Shown here: one piece after another, positions 34,912-43,742 of the stretch
Layout: each line of letters begins with the position of its first letter
How positions within the stretch are numbered: position 1 is the stretch's first letter
From: a bacterium 0.1xD8-71
Lineage (GTDB): Bacteria > Bacillota > Clostridia > Lachnospirales > Lachnospiraceae
Length of the DNA: 64,000 nucleotides
Direction of reading: 5' to 3'
NCBI GenBank assembly: GCA_003612405.1
Contig: RAYR01000021.1
Location: 1-64,000 of the forward strand
Notes under the pieces: generated by a model
The model's database searches: none
Seen by the model: only the letters and a program-made list of their open reading frames with translations
Told to the model about the DNA's origin: nothing
Position numbers and translations under genes: made by a program

Positions 34912-34940
34912 TTTACTTTTATAAAAATATGGCATAGAAT
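34912..34940 (+). promoter_or_regulatory. Promoter of the thrS T-box transcript
   Basis: TTTACT (34912-34917), 17-bp spacer, TAGAAT (34935-34940). Confidence 0.6.
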
Positions 34941-34946
34941 ACGAAT

Positions 34947-35205
34947 AACAGATATGGAACAACACGTTGACGAGAAGAGTAAAATGCGGAAAGTATCAGA
35001 GAGAGGCGCCCTGTGCTGAAAGCGCTTTTGCCGGAAACATTTGAAAACTAACTCCGAGTGGCCCCAATCCGGCCCGTTGGCATACGTTACAGCCTAATGA
35101 GAGGCTCTGGTAAGACGTCCGAGAGGAAGGCGAAGGCGCACAGGGCAAGCGAGGTGGAACCGCGTAAATTACGTCCTCTGCACTATCAACCGATAGTGCA
35201 GGGGA
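34947..35205 (+). ncRNA. T-box leader (threonyl-tRNA responsive riboswitch)
   Basis: The conserved T-box sequence AGGTGGAACCGCG is at 35152-35164. It is followed by the terminator stem CTGCACTATC/GATAGTGCAG (about 35178-35201) with a T6 tract. Upstream, the stem I region contains the expected GAGA/AGAGTA and GGAA elements. Uncharged tRNA binding exposes the antiterminator and allows transcription into the 77-aa gene and thrS. Threonine specificity follows from the downstream gene. I could not fix the specifier codon; ACT triplets at about 35045-35052 are candidates only. Confidence 0.92.
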
Positions 35206-35238
35206 TTTTTTATACAATGAGAAAAGGAGGATAATACT

Positions 35239-35472
35239 ATGAATATCACAGAATTAAAGGAGCGAACTACACAGCTGCTGGAGGAAAATGTAACACTCAG
35301 CAAATTAAATTTTGCATTGCTGGGAGCGGTTTTGCTGCTGGCAGGGATTTGTCTGGGAATGCTGGCAGCCCCGCTCACACATGGGATTACAATCGGCAGT
35401 CATAACGGCTGCAACAATGGCAACAATAATGGCAATGAAAGTGGAAACAGCCACACGAATAGTGATAAGTAA
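35239..35472 (+). CDS. Small membrane protein with Asn/Gly-rich tail, between T-box and thrS (77 aa)
   Basis: A strong AAAAGGAGG site precedes the ATG. A short amphipathic helix (LKERTTQLLEENVTLSKLN) is followed by one membrane helix (about residues 25-46) and an Asn/Gly/Ser/His-rich tail (NNGNNNGNESGN), presumably outside. It is under T-box control together with thrS, 32 bases downstream. No family recognised. The low-complexity tail and the constitutive position before thrS suggest a lineage-specific protein. Confidence 0.65.
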   Translation: MNITELKERTTQLLEENVTLSKLNFALLGAVLLLAGICLGMLAAPLTHGITIGSHNGCNNGNNNGNESGNSHTNSDK

Positions 35473-35504
35473 AGGCAGTTTTTCAGAGAGGAAAGGTGAA
35501 AATC

Positions 35505-37469
35505 ATGATAATTACGCTAAAAGACGGCTCCAGCAAGGAGTATGCGCAGGCGATGAGCATTTATGACATCGCTCTTGATATCTCGGAAGGACTGGCACGG
35601 GTGGCCTGTGCCGGTGAAGTGGACGGTAAGGTGGAGGATTTACGGACAGTCATCGATCAGGACTGTAATTTAAATATTCTCACCGCCAATGATCCGGAGG
35701 GGTTAAAAGTGGTCAGACATACCACTTCCCATGTGCTGGCGGAGGCGGTAAAGCGTCTGTTCCCGGAGGCAAAGGTGACCATTGGGCCTGCCATTGAAGA
35801 TGGATTTTATTATGATTTCGACGCACAGCCTTTTTCCAGGGAAGACCTGGATAAGCTGGAAGCGGAGATGAAGAAGATCATCAAGGAAGGACATAAACTG
35901 GAGCGGTTCACTCTGCCCCGCAATGAAGCAATCCAGTACATGAAAGACAAGGGTGAGCCTTATAAGGTGGAGCTGATTGAAGATCTGCCGGAGGATGCGG
36001 AGATTTCCTTCTATGACCAGGGCGGCTTCGTAGATTTGTGTGCCGGCCCGCACCTGATGAGTACGAAGAACATTAAAGCCTATAAGCTGATTTCTTCTTC
36101 CATGGCCTACTGGCGGGGAGATTCCAACAGGGCGCAGCTTCAGCGTATCTACGGCACGGCTTTTGCCAAAAAAGAAGAACTGGAAGCGTATCTGGCACAT
36201 CTGGAGGATATCAAACGCCGGGATCACAATAAGCTCGGCCGGGAGATGGAGCTGTTTACCACAGTGGATGTGATCGGACAGGGGCTGCCCCTTCTGTTAC
36301 CTAAGGGCACCAAGATGGTCATGAAATTACAGCGCTGGATCGAAGATCTGGAAGACAAAGAGTGGGGTTACGTGAGAACGAAGACACCGCTGATGGCCAA
36401 GAGCGATCTGTATAAGATTTCCGGACACTGGGATCATTACAAAGAAGGCATGTTCGTGCTGGGGGATGAGGAAAAGGATAAAGAAGTCTTTGCCCTGCGT
36501 CCGATGACCTGTCCTTTCCAGTATTATTGCTACAAAAATACACAGCACTCCTATCGTGACCTGCCCATTCGTTATGGTGAGACTTCTACCCTGTTTAGGA
36601 ATGAGGATTCCGGCGAGATGCATGGCCTGACCAGAGTAAGGCAGTTTACGATTTCAGAGGGACACCTGGTTGTACGTCCTGATCAGATGGTGGAGGAGTT
36701 TAAAGGATGTATCGCTCTGGCAAAATATATTATGTCAACCTTGGGGCTGCTGGATGATATTACCTGGCATTTATCCAAATGGGATCCGGAGAACCCGGAA
36801 AAATATATCGGAGAACCGGAAGTCTGGAATGAGACAGAGGCGCACATCCGCAATATTCTGGAAGAACTGGAACTTCCCTTTGTAGAGGATGTGGGTGAGG
36901 CGGCTTTCTATGGCCCGAAAGTGGATATTAATGCCAGGAATGTATATGGCAAAGAGGATACCATGATTACCGTACAGTGGGATGCCCTTTTGGCGGAGCA
37001 GTTCGATATGTATTTCATCGATCCTAATGGGGATAAGGTTCGCCCATATATTATCCACAGAACATCCCTGGGCTGTTATGAGCGTACCCTGGCCTGGCTG
37101 ATCGAGAAATATGCGGGCAAGTTCCCTACCTGGCTGTGTCCGGAACAGGTGCGCGTCCTGCCGATTTCCGAAAAGTATGAGGAGTATGCGGAGGAAGTGA
37201 GAAAAGAACTGGCCAGAAATGATGTGGATGTGACGGTGGATAACCGTTCCGAGAAGATTGGCTTTAAGATTCGGGAAGCCCGTCTGAATAAAGTGCCTTA
37301 TATGCTGGTAGTGGGAGCCAATGAGGCGGAGGAGAAGACTGTATCTGTCAGAAGCCGTTACGCGGGAGATGAGGGCGTGAAACCTCTTGGAGATTTTATT
37401 GACCAGATCTGCAAGGAAATCCGGACGAAGGAGATTCGTAAAGAAGAGGTTACAGAAGAAGGGAAATAA
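35505..37469 (+). CDS. thrS: Threonyl-tRNA synthetase
   Basis: 654 aa. The ATG at 35505 (MIITLKDGS) matches usual ThrRS starts; a GTG at 35496 is possible. Domains: TGS (1-60), editing domain with HxxxH (H72, H76) and a Cys-His pair (VDLCAGPH), class II catalytic core with MTCPFQYYCYKN (zinc Cys), RFRNE-type motif 2 (TSTLFRNEDSG) and motif 3 (TSLGCYERTLAW), and the anticodon-binding domain (about 540-640). Charges tRNA-Thr. Regulated by the T-box upstream. A membrane glycosyltransferase gene starts 9 bases after its stop and may share the transcript. Confidence 0.96.
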   Translation: MIITLKDGSSKEYAQAMSIYDIALDISEGLARVACAGEVDGKVEDLRTVIDQDCNLNILTANDPEGLKVVRHTTSHVLAEAVKRLFPEAKVTIGPAIEDGFYYDFDAQPFSREDLDKLEAEMKKIIKEGHKLERFTLPRNEAIQYMKDKGEPYKVELIEDLPEDAEISFYDQGGFVDLCAGPHLMSTKNIKAYKLISSSMAYWRGDSNRAQLQRIYGTAFAKKEELEAYLAHLEDIKRRDHNKLGREMELFTTVDVIGQGLPLLLPKGTKMVMKLQRWIEDLEDKEWGYVRTKTPLMAKSDLYKISGHWDHYKEGMFVLGDEEKDKEVFALRPMTCPFQYYCYKNTQHSYRDLPIRYGETSTLFRNEDSGEMHGLTRVRQFTISEGHLVVRPDQMVEEFKGCIALAKYIMSTLGLLDDITWHLSKWDPENPEKYIGEPEVWNETEAHIRNILEELELPFVEDVGEAAFYGPKVDINARNVYGKEDTMITVQWDALLAEQFDMYFIDPNGDKVRPYIIHRTSLGCYERTLAWLIEKYAGKFPTWLCPEQVRVLPISEKYEEYAEEVRKELARNDVDVTVDNRSEKIGFKIREARLNKVPYMLVVGANEAEEKTVSVRSRYAGDEGVKPLGDFIDQICKEIRTKEIRKEEVTEEGK

Positions 37470-37478
37470 TTACCAAGA

Positions 37479-39194
37479 ATGAAAAGCAGGACAAAAATTT
37501 CCATAAAGGATGCTTTTGGATGGTTCTTTATTGGTATCAGCGTGTTGATGCTTGGAAAGAGCATCGCACTGTGTTTCAGTCATGATATCTGGTATGACGA
37601 ACTGTTCACCGTGGGAATGATCGAACATTCCTACGGTGAACTGATTCGCTTTACAGCGGCAGACGTCCATCCGCCGTTGTATTATTGTGTAACAAAATTG
37701 TTTGCAGATTTATGTAAACTAATTATACCAGGGGCAGTGACTGTCATTCCGGCAAAGCTTGCGTCGGTACTGCCTTATTTCATCCTGCTTCTTTATAGTG
37801 TGACATGGATCCGCAAGCGGTTTGGCATCTTTACTGGGGGCATGTTTCTTTTCTGTGCGATTGCCATGCCGCAGATGCCTGCTTATACGGTGGAAGTGCG
37901 GATGTATGGCTGGGCCCTGTTGTTTGTGACGGCGGCATTTTTACATGCTTATGGATGTGTGACGGCGCCGCTTTCATGTGCAGATGGCCGTATAGAGGAG
38001 GAGAGAGGACGATTTGTTCACGGCATGGCCCTTGTAATATACGGACTGGCGGCGGCCTATACTCAGTACTTTGCCTGCGTGGCGGTAGTGATGGTATATC
38101 TGTATGTATTGATTGCATTTTGGTGCCGGGATAAAAGACGTATCAGGGAATGGTGCCTGTATGTGATGGTGTCCGTCGTCGGCTATATTCCCTGGCTTTT
38201 TGCCCTGACGGGACAGATCTCGGCAGTCAGTGAGAATTACTGGATCCTGCCCCTGACCTGGCGGTCGCTGGGAGGGTGCGTCAAATTCCTGCTGAAACCG
38301 GCTTTTCAAAAGGAAACCTGGAATGTGATTCTGGCAGTTGTGCTGTTTGTGCTGTATGCGGAAGTGGTCGGAGATAGCCTCTTCCGCTATGTCAGATATT
38401 GTAGAAGAATAAAAAATGAAAATAAAAATCCTGGTTTTATCAGCAATATGGAAAAACTATACCATAATGGAAGAGTTATACATGCAATTGCCGCACTGGG
38501 CGTACTGGCTGGCGTGGTCCTATTTGGATTTGCAGCATCTATTCTGATCCGGCCGGTGTTTGTGTATCGCTATATGATTCCGGCAATGGGATGTTTCTGG
38601 CTTTGCTTTGTTATCTGTCTGGATGGATTATTATGTAAACTAGATATCACCCTCTTATTACAAAAAGAAAGAGGGAAGACAGAGAAAGGAAAAGGCAATA
38701 GATATTTACCCCTGATTAAGAAGGGACTATTTCTCGTAGTCATCATGTTTCTGATAATCGGCCTGCGTGATTACCGTGCTTTTCTTGGAGAAGAAGAGTA
38801 TAAGATAAAACTGATGAAGGATACGGAGGCGGCCCTTTCACAGATTGGACCGGAGGACATCGTGATTTATAATTTTGATCAGGTACAGGCTGTGACATCT
38901 TATTACCTGGAAGACGGGACAGAACGTTATCTGTGGAATGGAGAGGCGGAGAAACTCATACAGGAAATCATCGGGCCCTGCAAGACAGTGGAAACCGTGG
39001 AGACTATCAGGGCATGGTTGGAAGACAGCAATGACCAGGCGCAGAGAACAGACCGCAAGGTCTGGTTTATAGGCAGCTTTAACAGCCGTGAAGATATTGT
39101 GGCACAGTGGCGGGAAGACGGGCTGACTGTGGAGGAGAAAGGCAGTTATCTGTTGGAACGATACTGGTTTAATTTATATGAAATCAGCTTATAG
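37479..39194 (+). CDS. Multi-pass membrane glycosyltransferase, GT39/ArnT-like (571 aa)
   Basis: About ten membrane helices. The first extracytoplasmic loop carries the acidic pair of GT-C enzymes (DIWYDELFT, D40-E41) and, after the second helix, VHPPLYY (H64), the pattern of dolichyl/undecaprenyl-phosphate mannose transferases and ArnT. The C-terminal about 150 residues form a soluble extracytoplasmic domain. It would transfer a sugar from a polyprenyl-phosphate donor to a surface acceptor; donor and acceptor are unknown. It sits directly behind thrS, with only a weak site. Confidence 0.75.
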   Translation: MKSRTKISIKDAFGWFFIGISVLMLGKSIALCFSHDIWYDELFTVGMIEHSYGELIRFTAADVHPPLYYCVTKLFADLCKLIIPGAVTVIPAKLASVLPYFILLLYSVTWIRKRFGIFTGGMFLFCAIAMPQMPAYTVEVRMYGWALLFVTAAFLHAYGCVTAPLSCADGRIEEERGRFVHGMALVIYGLAAAYTQYFACVAVVMVYLYVLIAFWCRDKRRIREWCLYVMVSVVGYIPWLFALTGQISAVSENYWILPLTWRSLGGCVKFLLKPAFQKETWNVILAVVLFVLYAEVVGDSLFRYVRYCRRIKNENKNPGFISNMEKLYHNGRVIHAIAALGVLAGVVLFGFAASILIRPVFVYRYMIPAMGCFWLCFVICLDGLLCKLDITLLLQKERGKTEKGKGNRYLPLIKKGLFLVVIMFLIIGLRDYRAFLGEEEYKIKLMKDTEAALSQIGPEDIVIYNFDQVQAVTSYYLEDGTERYLWNGEAEKLIQEIIGPCKTVETVETIRAWLEDSNDQAQRTDRKVWFIGSFNSREDIVAQWREDGLTVEEKGSYLLERYWFNLYEISL

Positions 39195-39271
39195 TATAGA
39201 ATCCCGTTTCCTGTCCATACTAACTTATGATAGATTAAACGCTGCGCAGACAAACAAATCAGGAGGTTATT

Positions 39272-39586
39272 ATGGCGGAATTAAAATGTGGTGTAGAAAA
39301 CTGTACCTATAATCAGGATGACTATTGCTGTAAAGGAGATATCATGGTGGCTGGCAGCCACGCAGATACTTGTGACGGGACATGCTGTGAGAGTTTTTCC
39401 CAGAGACGGGAAGATTCTTATGTCAGTTCCCTGGATCATCCCTGCCGGACGATAAGCATTGACTGCGAGGCCGTCAAATGCGTATATAATACCAATTACA
39501 AGTGCCACGCAGAACATGTGGATATCAGAGGCTGCGGTGCCTGCGACTGTAAGGAGACCCAGTGCGCGACCTTCCGCGAATCATAG
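39272..39586 (+). CDS. Tandem DUF1540 protein (104 aa, Cys-rich)
   Basis: Strong AGGAGG site. Two DUF1540 repeats: residues about 3-42 (CGVENCTYNQDDYC, then CDGTCCESF) and 61-101 (CEAVKCVYNTNYKC, then CDCKETQCATF). Each has the CxxxxCxYNxxxxC core and probably binds metal through its Cys. The family is widespread in Clostridia and has no established function. Stands alone between the membrane glycosyltransferase and a lipoprotein. Confidence 0.88.
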   Translation: MAELKCGVENCTYNQDDYCCKGDIMVAGSHADTCDGTCCESFSQRREDSYVSSLDHPCRTISIDCEAVKCVYNTNYKCHAEHVDIRGCGACDCKETQCATFRES

Positions 39587-39761
39587 TGTGAGAAGAAGCT
39601 GAGGTTCTGAGATGGCGGCGGGTGAAAGACACAAATTGTCAATTGCCTGCCGCATGTTTTATGTGGTAGAATTGAGAGGATGCAAAGTTGTGCCGGAGCG
39701 TCACAGCTTTGTGGGATGGTATTGTTACATTTCACATAAACGTTCCAGAATGAGGATTCCT

Positions 39762-40493
39762 ATGAACATAAGAAAAACAAGCGTTTTACTCCTGCTTTTG
39801 GGATGTCTTGGTATGATGTCCGCCTGTGGGAAGGATGAGACAGTACCTGCAAATGCGCAGGCAGAGGGGATGGAAGAAGCGCAGATGCGGGAAGAACCAT
39901 CCGATGAGGAGTCAGTGTCCCCGGAGGAAGAGACAGATAATGGACAGACAGAAACAGAAGATATTTCCGATACTGAGGAGATAATCGTGGAAGAGCCACT
40001 CAAAAGCCAGCTGACGGCGGAACTTCTGGAAGAAAACAATTTGGATCCTTCCGTGGTGGAGGAGACTCGTGTCACCAAAGGATGCAGCTTTACACTGCCG
40101 GAAGAGTTTGAACCCGCAGAAGATATGGAAGGAATGTATGTGACGGGCCGTTATCCTATAGATGCCTCTACTATTTATTATGCAGAGCTTGAGAAAGATA
40201 CGGTATTGCAGCTGATGACCGAGGAATCATTTACACAGCAGATTCAGGAGAATTTAGAGGAAATCTATGGTGAAGAGGTAGAAGTGACCATAGACAGCTT
40301 TGAACAGATCAAGATGCAGGGATATCCAGCCTTTAAGATACTGTGCCATTACCAGGTGGGAGATGTTAAAGTCACCCAGCTGGAATATGCCATTAATGCA
40401 GATAAAAGCTATGTGATCACTTATTCCCAGACCGGGGATTATGACCGGATGGAAGAGTATGAGGCAAGCGCTGAGACGATAAAGGTGGAATGA
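39762..40493 (+). CDS. Putative lipoprotein (243 aa)
   Basis: The start at 39762 follows GAGGA. The signal peptide NIRKTSVLLLLLGCLGMMSAC ends in a lipobox-like MSAC with C22. A long Glu-rich linker (to about residue 85) leads to a mixed alpha/beta domain (about 95-243). The Met instead of Leu in the lipobox weakens the prediction slightly. No known domain recognised. The 5' frame upstream of 39762 is open but lacks sites and a sensible signal peptide. Confidence 0.65.
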   Translation: MNIRKTSVLLLLLGCLGMMSACGKDETVPANAQAEGMEEAQMREEPSDEESVSPEEETDNGQTETEDISDTEEIIVEEPLKSQLTAELLEENNLDPSVVEETRVTKGCSFTLPEEFEPAEDMEGMYVTGRYPIDASTIYYAELEKDTVLQLMTEESFTQQIQENLEEIYGEEVEVTIDSFEQIKMQGYPAFKILCHYQVGDVKVTQLEYAINADKSYVITYSQTGDYDRMEEYEASAETIKVE

Positions 40494-40567
40494 ATGAAAA
40501 AAATAATAGCATTAAGAGAGTTTTATGCTAAATTATCTATACAGAGATATTCTTTAGATGTTCTCAA

Positions 40568-40596
40568 TTGACTGACATTTTTTGGAGATATATAAT
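40568..40596 (+). promoter_or_regulatory. Strong sigma-A promoter with structured leader
   Basis: TTGACT (40568-40573), 17-bp spacer, perfect TATAAT (40591-40596). The transcript should begin near 40603 and its 86-base leader can form ATAAGG/CCTTAT and CCGGC/GCCGG hairpins before the AAAGGAGG site of the exported protein gene. Confidence 0.75.
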
Positions 40597-40688
40597 ATTG
40601 TCTGATAAGGGGAATACAGATCCTTATGCCGGCCGAAACCATGTGCCGGTTCAACCACACTTGAGGCATCTAAAGGAGGACTTAGACA

Positions 40689-41213
40689 ATGAAGAAATTT
40701 TTAGCGTTAACTTGTGTTTTAGCACTTGCGTTCTCTACCACAGTATGTGCAGCAGAGACAGTAGTACCTGCAAAAGATTTCCCGATACTTGACAAATTGG
40801 CAGAAGAGGTAGATAAATCCCTTCCGGAGTACACATCCAATGCAGTATGCGAGATGGATGGTGTTGAGGATCTGGCAACGATCGCACAGGGCGATGGATG
40901 TGTCCTTGATGGTCAGCTGACTAGTGCTACCTTTATCGTGGATAAGGTAGATGTAGGTGCAATCAGATATGCACAGGAAAAGGCGGCTTCTGTTGGCGGT
41001 AATATGCTTACCGTAGTGGAAGTGACAGCTCCTGGCGTTGATATTGTCAATGCGGTAGTGCCTTTTACGGTAGAAGGCGTTAAAGCTGGTGATACTGTTT
41101 CCGTATTCAAATCTGTTAAGGGTGAATGGCAGGCAGTAGAAGTGACATCAGTAGCAGATGATAATGTTACGATCAAAGTTGATTCCGCTGGTATCTTTAC
41201 TTTTATCAAATAG
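40689..41213 (+). CDS. Exported protein of unknown function (174 aa)
   Basis: A perfect AAAGGAGG site and a strong promoter suggest high expression. Signal peptide KKFLALTCVLALAFSTTVCA with cleavage before AETVV (about residue 21-22). The mature part is rich in Val, Asp and Thr, probably beta-rich, ending GIFTFIK; no anchor or catalytic motif. Bounded by its own promoter and a strong terminator, hence monocistronic. The family was not recognised. Confidence 0.7.
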   Translation: MKKFLALTCVLALAFSTTVCAAETVVPAKDFPILDKLAEEVDKSLPEYTSNAVCEMDGVEDLATIAQGDGCVLDGQLTSATFIVDKVDVGAIRYAQEKAASVGGNMLTVVEVTAPGVDIVNAVVPFTVEGVKAGDTVSVFKSVKGEWQAVEVTSVADDNVTIKVDSAGIFTFIK

Positions 41214-41288
41214 GAAAGATAAACAGGATTCTTATTTGGGGTTTACCCGTTGAATCTGAGACGATTATTTCATGACAAGTGTGGGTTT

Positions 41289-41335
41289 ACAAGCCGGTCT
41301 CTTATGATAAAGATGACCGGCTTGTTTATTTTTGT
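41289..41335. terminator. Bidirectional terminator between convergent genes
   Basis: ACAAGCCGGTC (41289-41299) pairs perfectly with GACCGGCTTGT (41315-41325), followed by TTATTTTT. The stop codon of the convergent XRE gene lies in the tail, so the hairpin can serve both strands. Confidence 0.85.
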
Positions 41336-41610
41336 TTCCGGATATCATCGATAATCGCGGTGATGTGGGCTAATTCATAGTCCGTGAGACCGCTGATTTC
41401 TATGTAGTTTCTCTCTTCCAATCCCAACATATAATCCGTGGTGACACGAAAATAGTCACAGATACGGATCAACATGTCGATCGAAGGCTGTATATTGTTA
41501 TTTTCCCAGTTGGAAATACTCTGCTTAGTCACGCCCAGCGCTTTCGCCAGATCTACTTGAGAGATGTTCCTTGCCATGCGCAGACGCCGGATATTTTCGT
41601 TGAGTGTCAT
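41326..41610 (-). CDS. XRE-family transcriptional regulator (94 aa)
   Basis: Minus strand, with AAAGGAG before the ATG. Helix-turn-helix at residues about 8-62: LRMARNISQVDLAKALGVTK, QSISNWENN, then MLIRICDYFRVTTDYMLGL. A short C-terminal helix region (ISGLTDYELAHITAII) may dimerise. It is divergent from the coiled-coil protein gene at 42043 and could control the promoters between them or itself. Confidence 0.9.
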   Translation of the reverse strand: MTLNENIRRLRMARNISQVDLAKALGVTKQSISNWENNNIQPSIDMLIRICDYFRVTTDYMLGLEERNYIEISGLTDYELAHITAIIDDIRKQK

Positions 41611-41684
41611 ATGGTACTCCTTTGTTGCTCACAGATAACGAGTCTTTGGAAGTCTATGATTTATGTACTGTTATAAAAAGAAAT

Positions 41685-41747
41685 TTGACAGAGTAAAAAT
41701 ACTGTAGTATATTATTATTTGACAAAATTATAGTAAAATGATATTAA
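41685..41747 (+). promoter_or_regulatory. Two tandem sigma-A-like promoters in the XRE/coiled-coil intergenic region
   Basis: TTGACA (41685-41690)-17-TATATT (41708-41713) and TTGACA (41719-41724)-17-TATTAA (41742-41747). They point toward the gene at 42043, giving long leaders. Confidence 0.45.
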
Positions 41748-41826
41748 TAATATCTTATAAAAATGGATAAGATGGAACATTGACAATTTTATATCTTATA
41801 TTAGGAAAACAAAAATACTTAGTATA

Positions 41827-41884
41827 AACGAAAAAACGTTTCGTTAAAATTTTACTTGCGTTTCCTTTGAAAATGTGTTAGATT
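41827..41884 (+). promoter_or_regulatory. Operator-like inverted repeat and proximal promoter of the coiled-coil gene
   Basis: AACGAAA-N5-TTTCGTT (41827-41845) is a perfect 7-bp inverted repeat just upstream of TTGCGT (41856-41861)-17-TAGATT (41879-41884). It may bind the divergent XRE protein. From about 41891 to 42042 the leader can form TCGCACA/TGTGCGA, GTGTC/GACAC and GGCGGA/TCCGCC stems, with no gene inside. Confidence 0.5.
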
Positions 41885-42042
41885 AAGGACATGAAATCTA
41901 TTCTCGCACAATAACATTCTAAATTCAGATGTGCGATGCATCGAGTAATTCGGTGTCCGGCTTTTCGCCAGGGATTCATGACACATTTATCACATGGCGG
42001 AAAGTGAAATGATCCGCCGACACACAAAAGGAGGACGAAAGT

Positions 42043-42408
42043 ATGGTAGACAGAGAAATGTTGGAGGCAATGTCTGATTTAATGGATCAGAAATTAGATC
42101 AGAAACTAGGACCGGTTTTTGAGAGGATGGATAAACTGGAATCGGATGTGAGGCACATTAGTGCGGTTCAATTGGAGACGGTTTGCGGCAGGTTGGATAA
42201 ATTGGAATCAGATATGAAATATGTCAGGGTAGTGCAGTTGGAGAATGGCGTGATTCCACGCTTAAATACGATAGAGGAATGTTATTTGGATACTTCGCAA
42301 AGATATATAGACAAAACGGATCAGATAGATAGGATGGAGCTGCATATTGGTGCTTTGGAAACTACGGTTGAGAATCACAGTGCGAGGCTGAACCAGTTAT
42401 CTGTTTAG
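42043..42408 (+). CDS. Coiled-coil protein with internal repeat (121 aa)
   Basis: Strong AAAGGAGG site. All-helical and charged. A 17-residue unit occurs twice, at residues 29-45 (MDKLESDVRHISAVQLE) and 51-67 (LDKLESDMKYVRVVQLE), continued by further heptads to the C terminus. No membrane segment. Similar short coiled-coil proteins are common in Lachnospiraceae without known role. The complex upstream region suggests that expression is tightly controlled. It is separated from the glycan locus by a strong terminator. Confidence 0.65.
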   Translation: MVDREMLEAMSDLMDQKLDQKLGPVFERMDKLESDVRHISAVQLETVCGRLDKLESDMKYVRVVQLENGVIPRLNTIEECYLDTSQRYIDKTDQIDRMELHIGALETTVENHSARLNQLSV

Positions 42409-42457
42409 AGGTGAAGGTAAGGATTAGAGATTAAAAGTATATAATAATAGTCATGGA

Positions 42458-42503
42458 AACTCCCAATATAAGATATGAGATTGTCTTATGTTGGGAGTTT
42501 TTT
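42458..42503 (+). terminator. Intrinsic terminator before the glycan locus
   Basis: AACTCCCAATATAAGA (42458-42473) pairs with TCTTATGTTGGGAGTT (42484-42499), then a T6 tract. Confidence 0.85.
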
Positions 42504-42526
42504 GTGTGGGAAGGGGAGGATAGCAG

Positions 42527-43699
42527 ATGGAAGATAAGCGGAAAAAGAAACTTTTAGTGACTGCTTCCACCTTTCCCAGATGGAAAGATGATACAGAACC
42601 ACGGTTTGTACTTGATCTGGCGTCACATATGACAGATGAATTTGATGTGACGGTACTTGTTCCAGCGGCACCTGGAGCAAAGAACAGAGAAGTGTTGGAA
42701 GGCGTAGAGGTAATCAGATATCATTATTTTCCGGTTCATAAATGGGAAACGCTTTGCTATCCGGGAGCCATTGTGCCCAGAATCAAAGAGAAGAAAATAA
42801 GGGCTTTGTTAGTGCCTTTTTTATTGTTGTCTTTGTATTTTCATTTGTGGAAGATACTGCCGGAATATGATGTCGTTCATGCACATTGGTTGATTCCCCA
42901 GGGCATTGTGCAGTCCTTTTTTAAGAAGCCTTATATTGTGACGGGCCATGGCGGGGATGTGGTGTCGTTAAATAAAGGAATTATAAAGAAACTAAAAATG
43001 AAATGTTTGAGGAAGGCCGGACGGGTTACCGTTGTTTCAGAGTATTTGAAGAAGAGAGTACAGGAACTGGTGCCGGAGATTGAGCCTGAGGTTATTTCCA
43101 TGGGTGTGGATACGAGAAAGTTTGGAAGGCAGTATCGTGTGGAGAATTATTTTGGGCAGGGGGATAAGAAAGTTGTTTTATTTGTGGGGAGACTTGCAGA
43201 AAAGAAGGGTGTTGCTTATCTGATTGAGGCAATGAAGCAAATTGATGCATTGCTTGTAATCGTAGGGAATGGGCCTTTAAGAAAAACATTGGAAGAACAG
43301 GCAGAACAGGTTGGAAAAGACAGGATACGTTTTCTTGGAGAAAAAACGCATGAAGAATTAAAGAAGATTTATGCTTCAGCAGATATCTTTGTGGCACCAT
43401 CGGTTACGGCAAAGGACGGAGATCAGGAGGGGCTTGGGCTTGTTCTGTTGGAAGCCATGGCTTCCGGTTTGCCGGTAGTTGCCAGTAAAAGTGGCGGAAT
43501 CACACAGATTATCAAAGATGGTGAGAATGGTTTGCTATGTGAGGAAAAGTGTGTGTGGCAGTTGGCGGAAAATATTTGTGCATTATTGAATGATGAGTGT
43601 TTATATAAAAAGATTGCGGAAAACGGGAACAGAACAGTAAAAGCGTATGATTATGTTCAAACAACAGAAAAATATATGCAAATAATCAATCATATGTAA
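42527..43699 (+). CDS. Glycosyltransferase family 4 (390 aa)
   Basis: First gene of the glycan locus; GGGGAGGA site. GT-B fold: N-terminal Rossmann domain (HAHWLIPQGIV, TGHGGDV) and a C-terminal domain with VLFVGRLAEKKGV (about 206-218) and the nucleotide-sugar Glu motif EGLGLVLLEAMASGLPVVAS. Retaining transferase acting on a growing lipid-linked glycan at the cytoplasmic face. Donor sugar not predictable. Composition is less AT-rich than the genes that follow, so it may be an older member of the locus. Confidence 0.92.
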   Translation: MEDKRKKKLLVTASTFPRWKDDTEPRFVLDLASHMTDEFDVTVLVPAAPGAKNREVLEGVEVIRYHYFPVHKWETLCYPGAIVPRIKEKKIRALLVPFLLLSLYFHLWKILPEYDVVHAHWLIPQGIVQSFFKKPYIVTGHGGDVVSLNKGIIKKLKMKCLRKAGRVTVVSEYLKKRVQELVPEIEPEVISMGVDTRKFGRQYRVENYFGQGDKKVVLFVGRLAEKKGVAYLIEAMKQIDALLVIVGNGPLRKTLEEQAEQVGKDRIRFLGEKTHEELKKIYASADIFVAPSVTAKDGDQEGLGLVLLEAMASGLPVVASKSGGITQIIKDGENGLLCEEKCVWQLAENICALLNDECLYKKIAENGNRTVKAYDYVQTTEKYMQIINHM

Positions 43700-43742
43700 G
43701 GATAGCGCCAGAGCATACATTTGACAGGGAGTATAAAGGGAA

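Noticed and set aside
40603-40688. Cyclic-di-GMP riboswitch in the leader of the exported protein gene
   Set aside because: The GGCCGAAACCAT segment recalls part of the class I motif, but the other half (CGCA..GGGCAAA region) is absent and the leader is too short.
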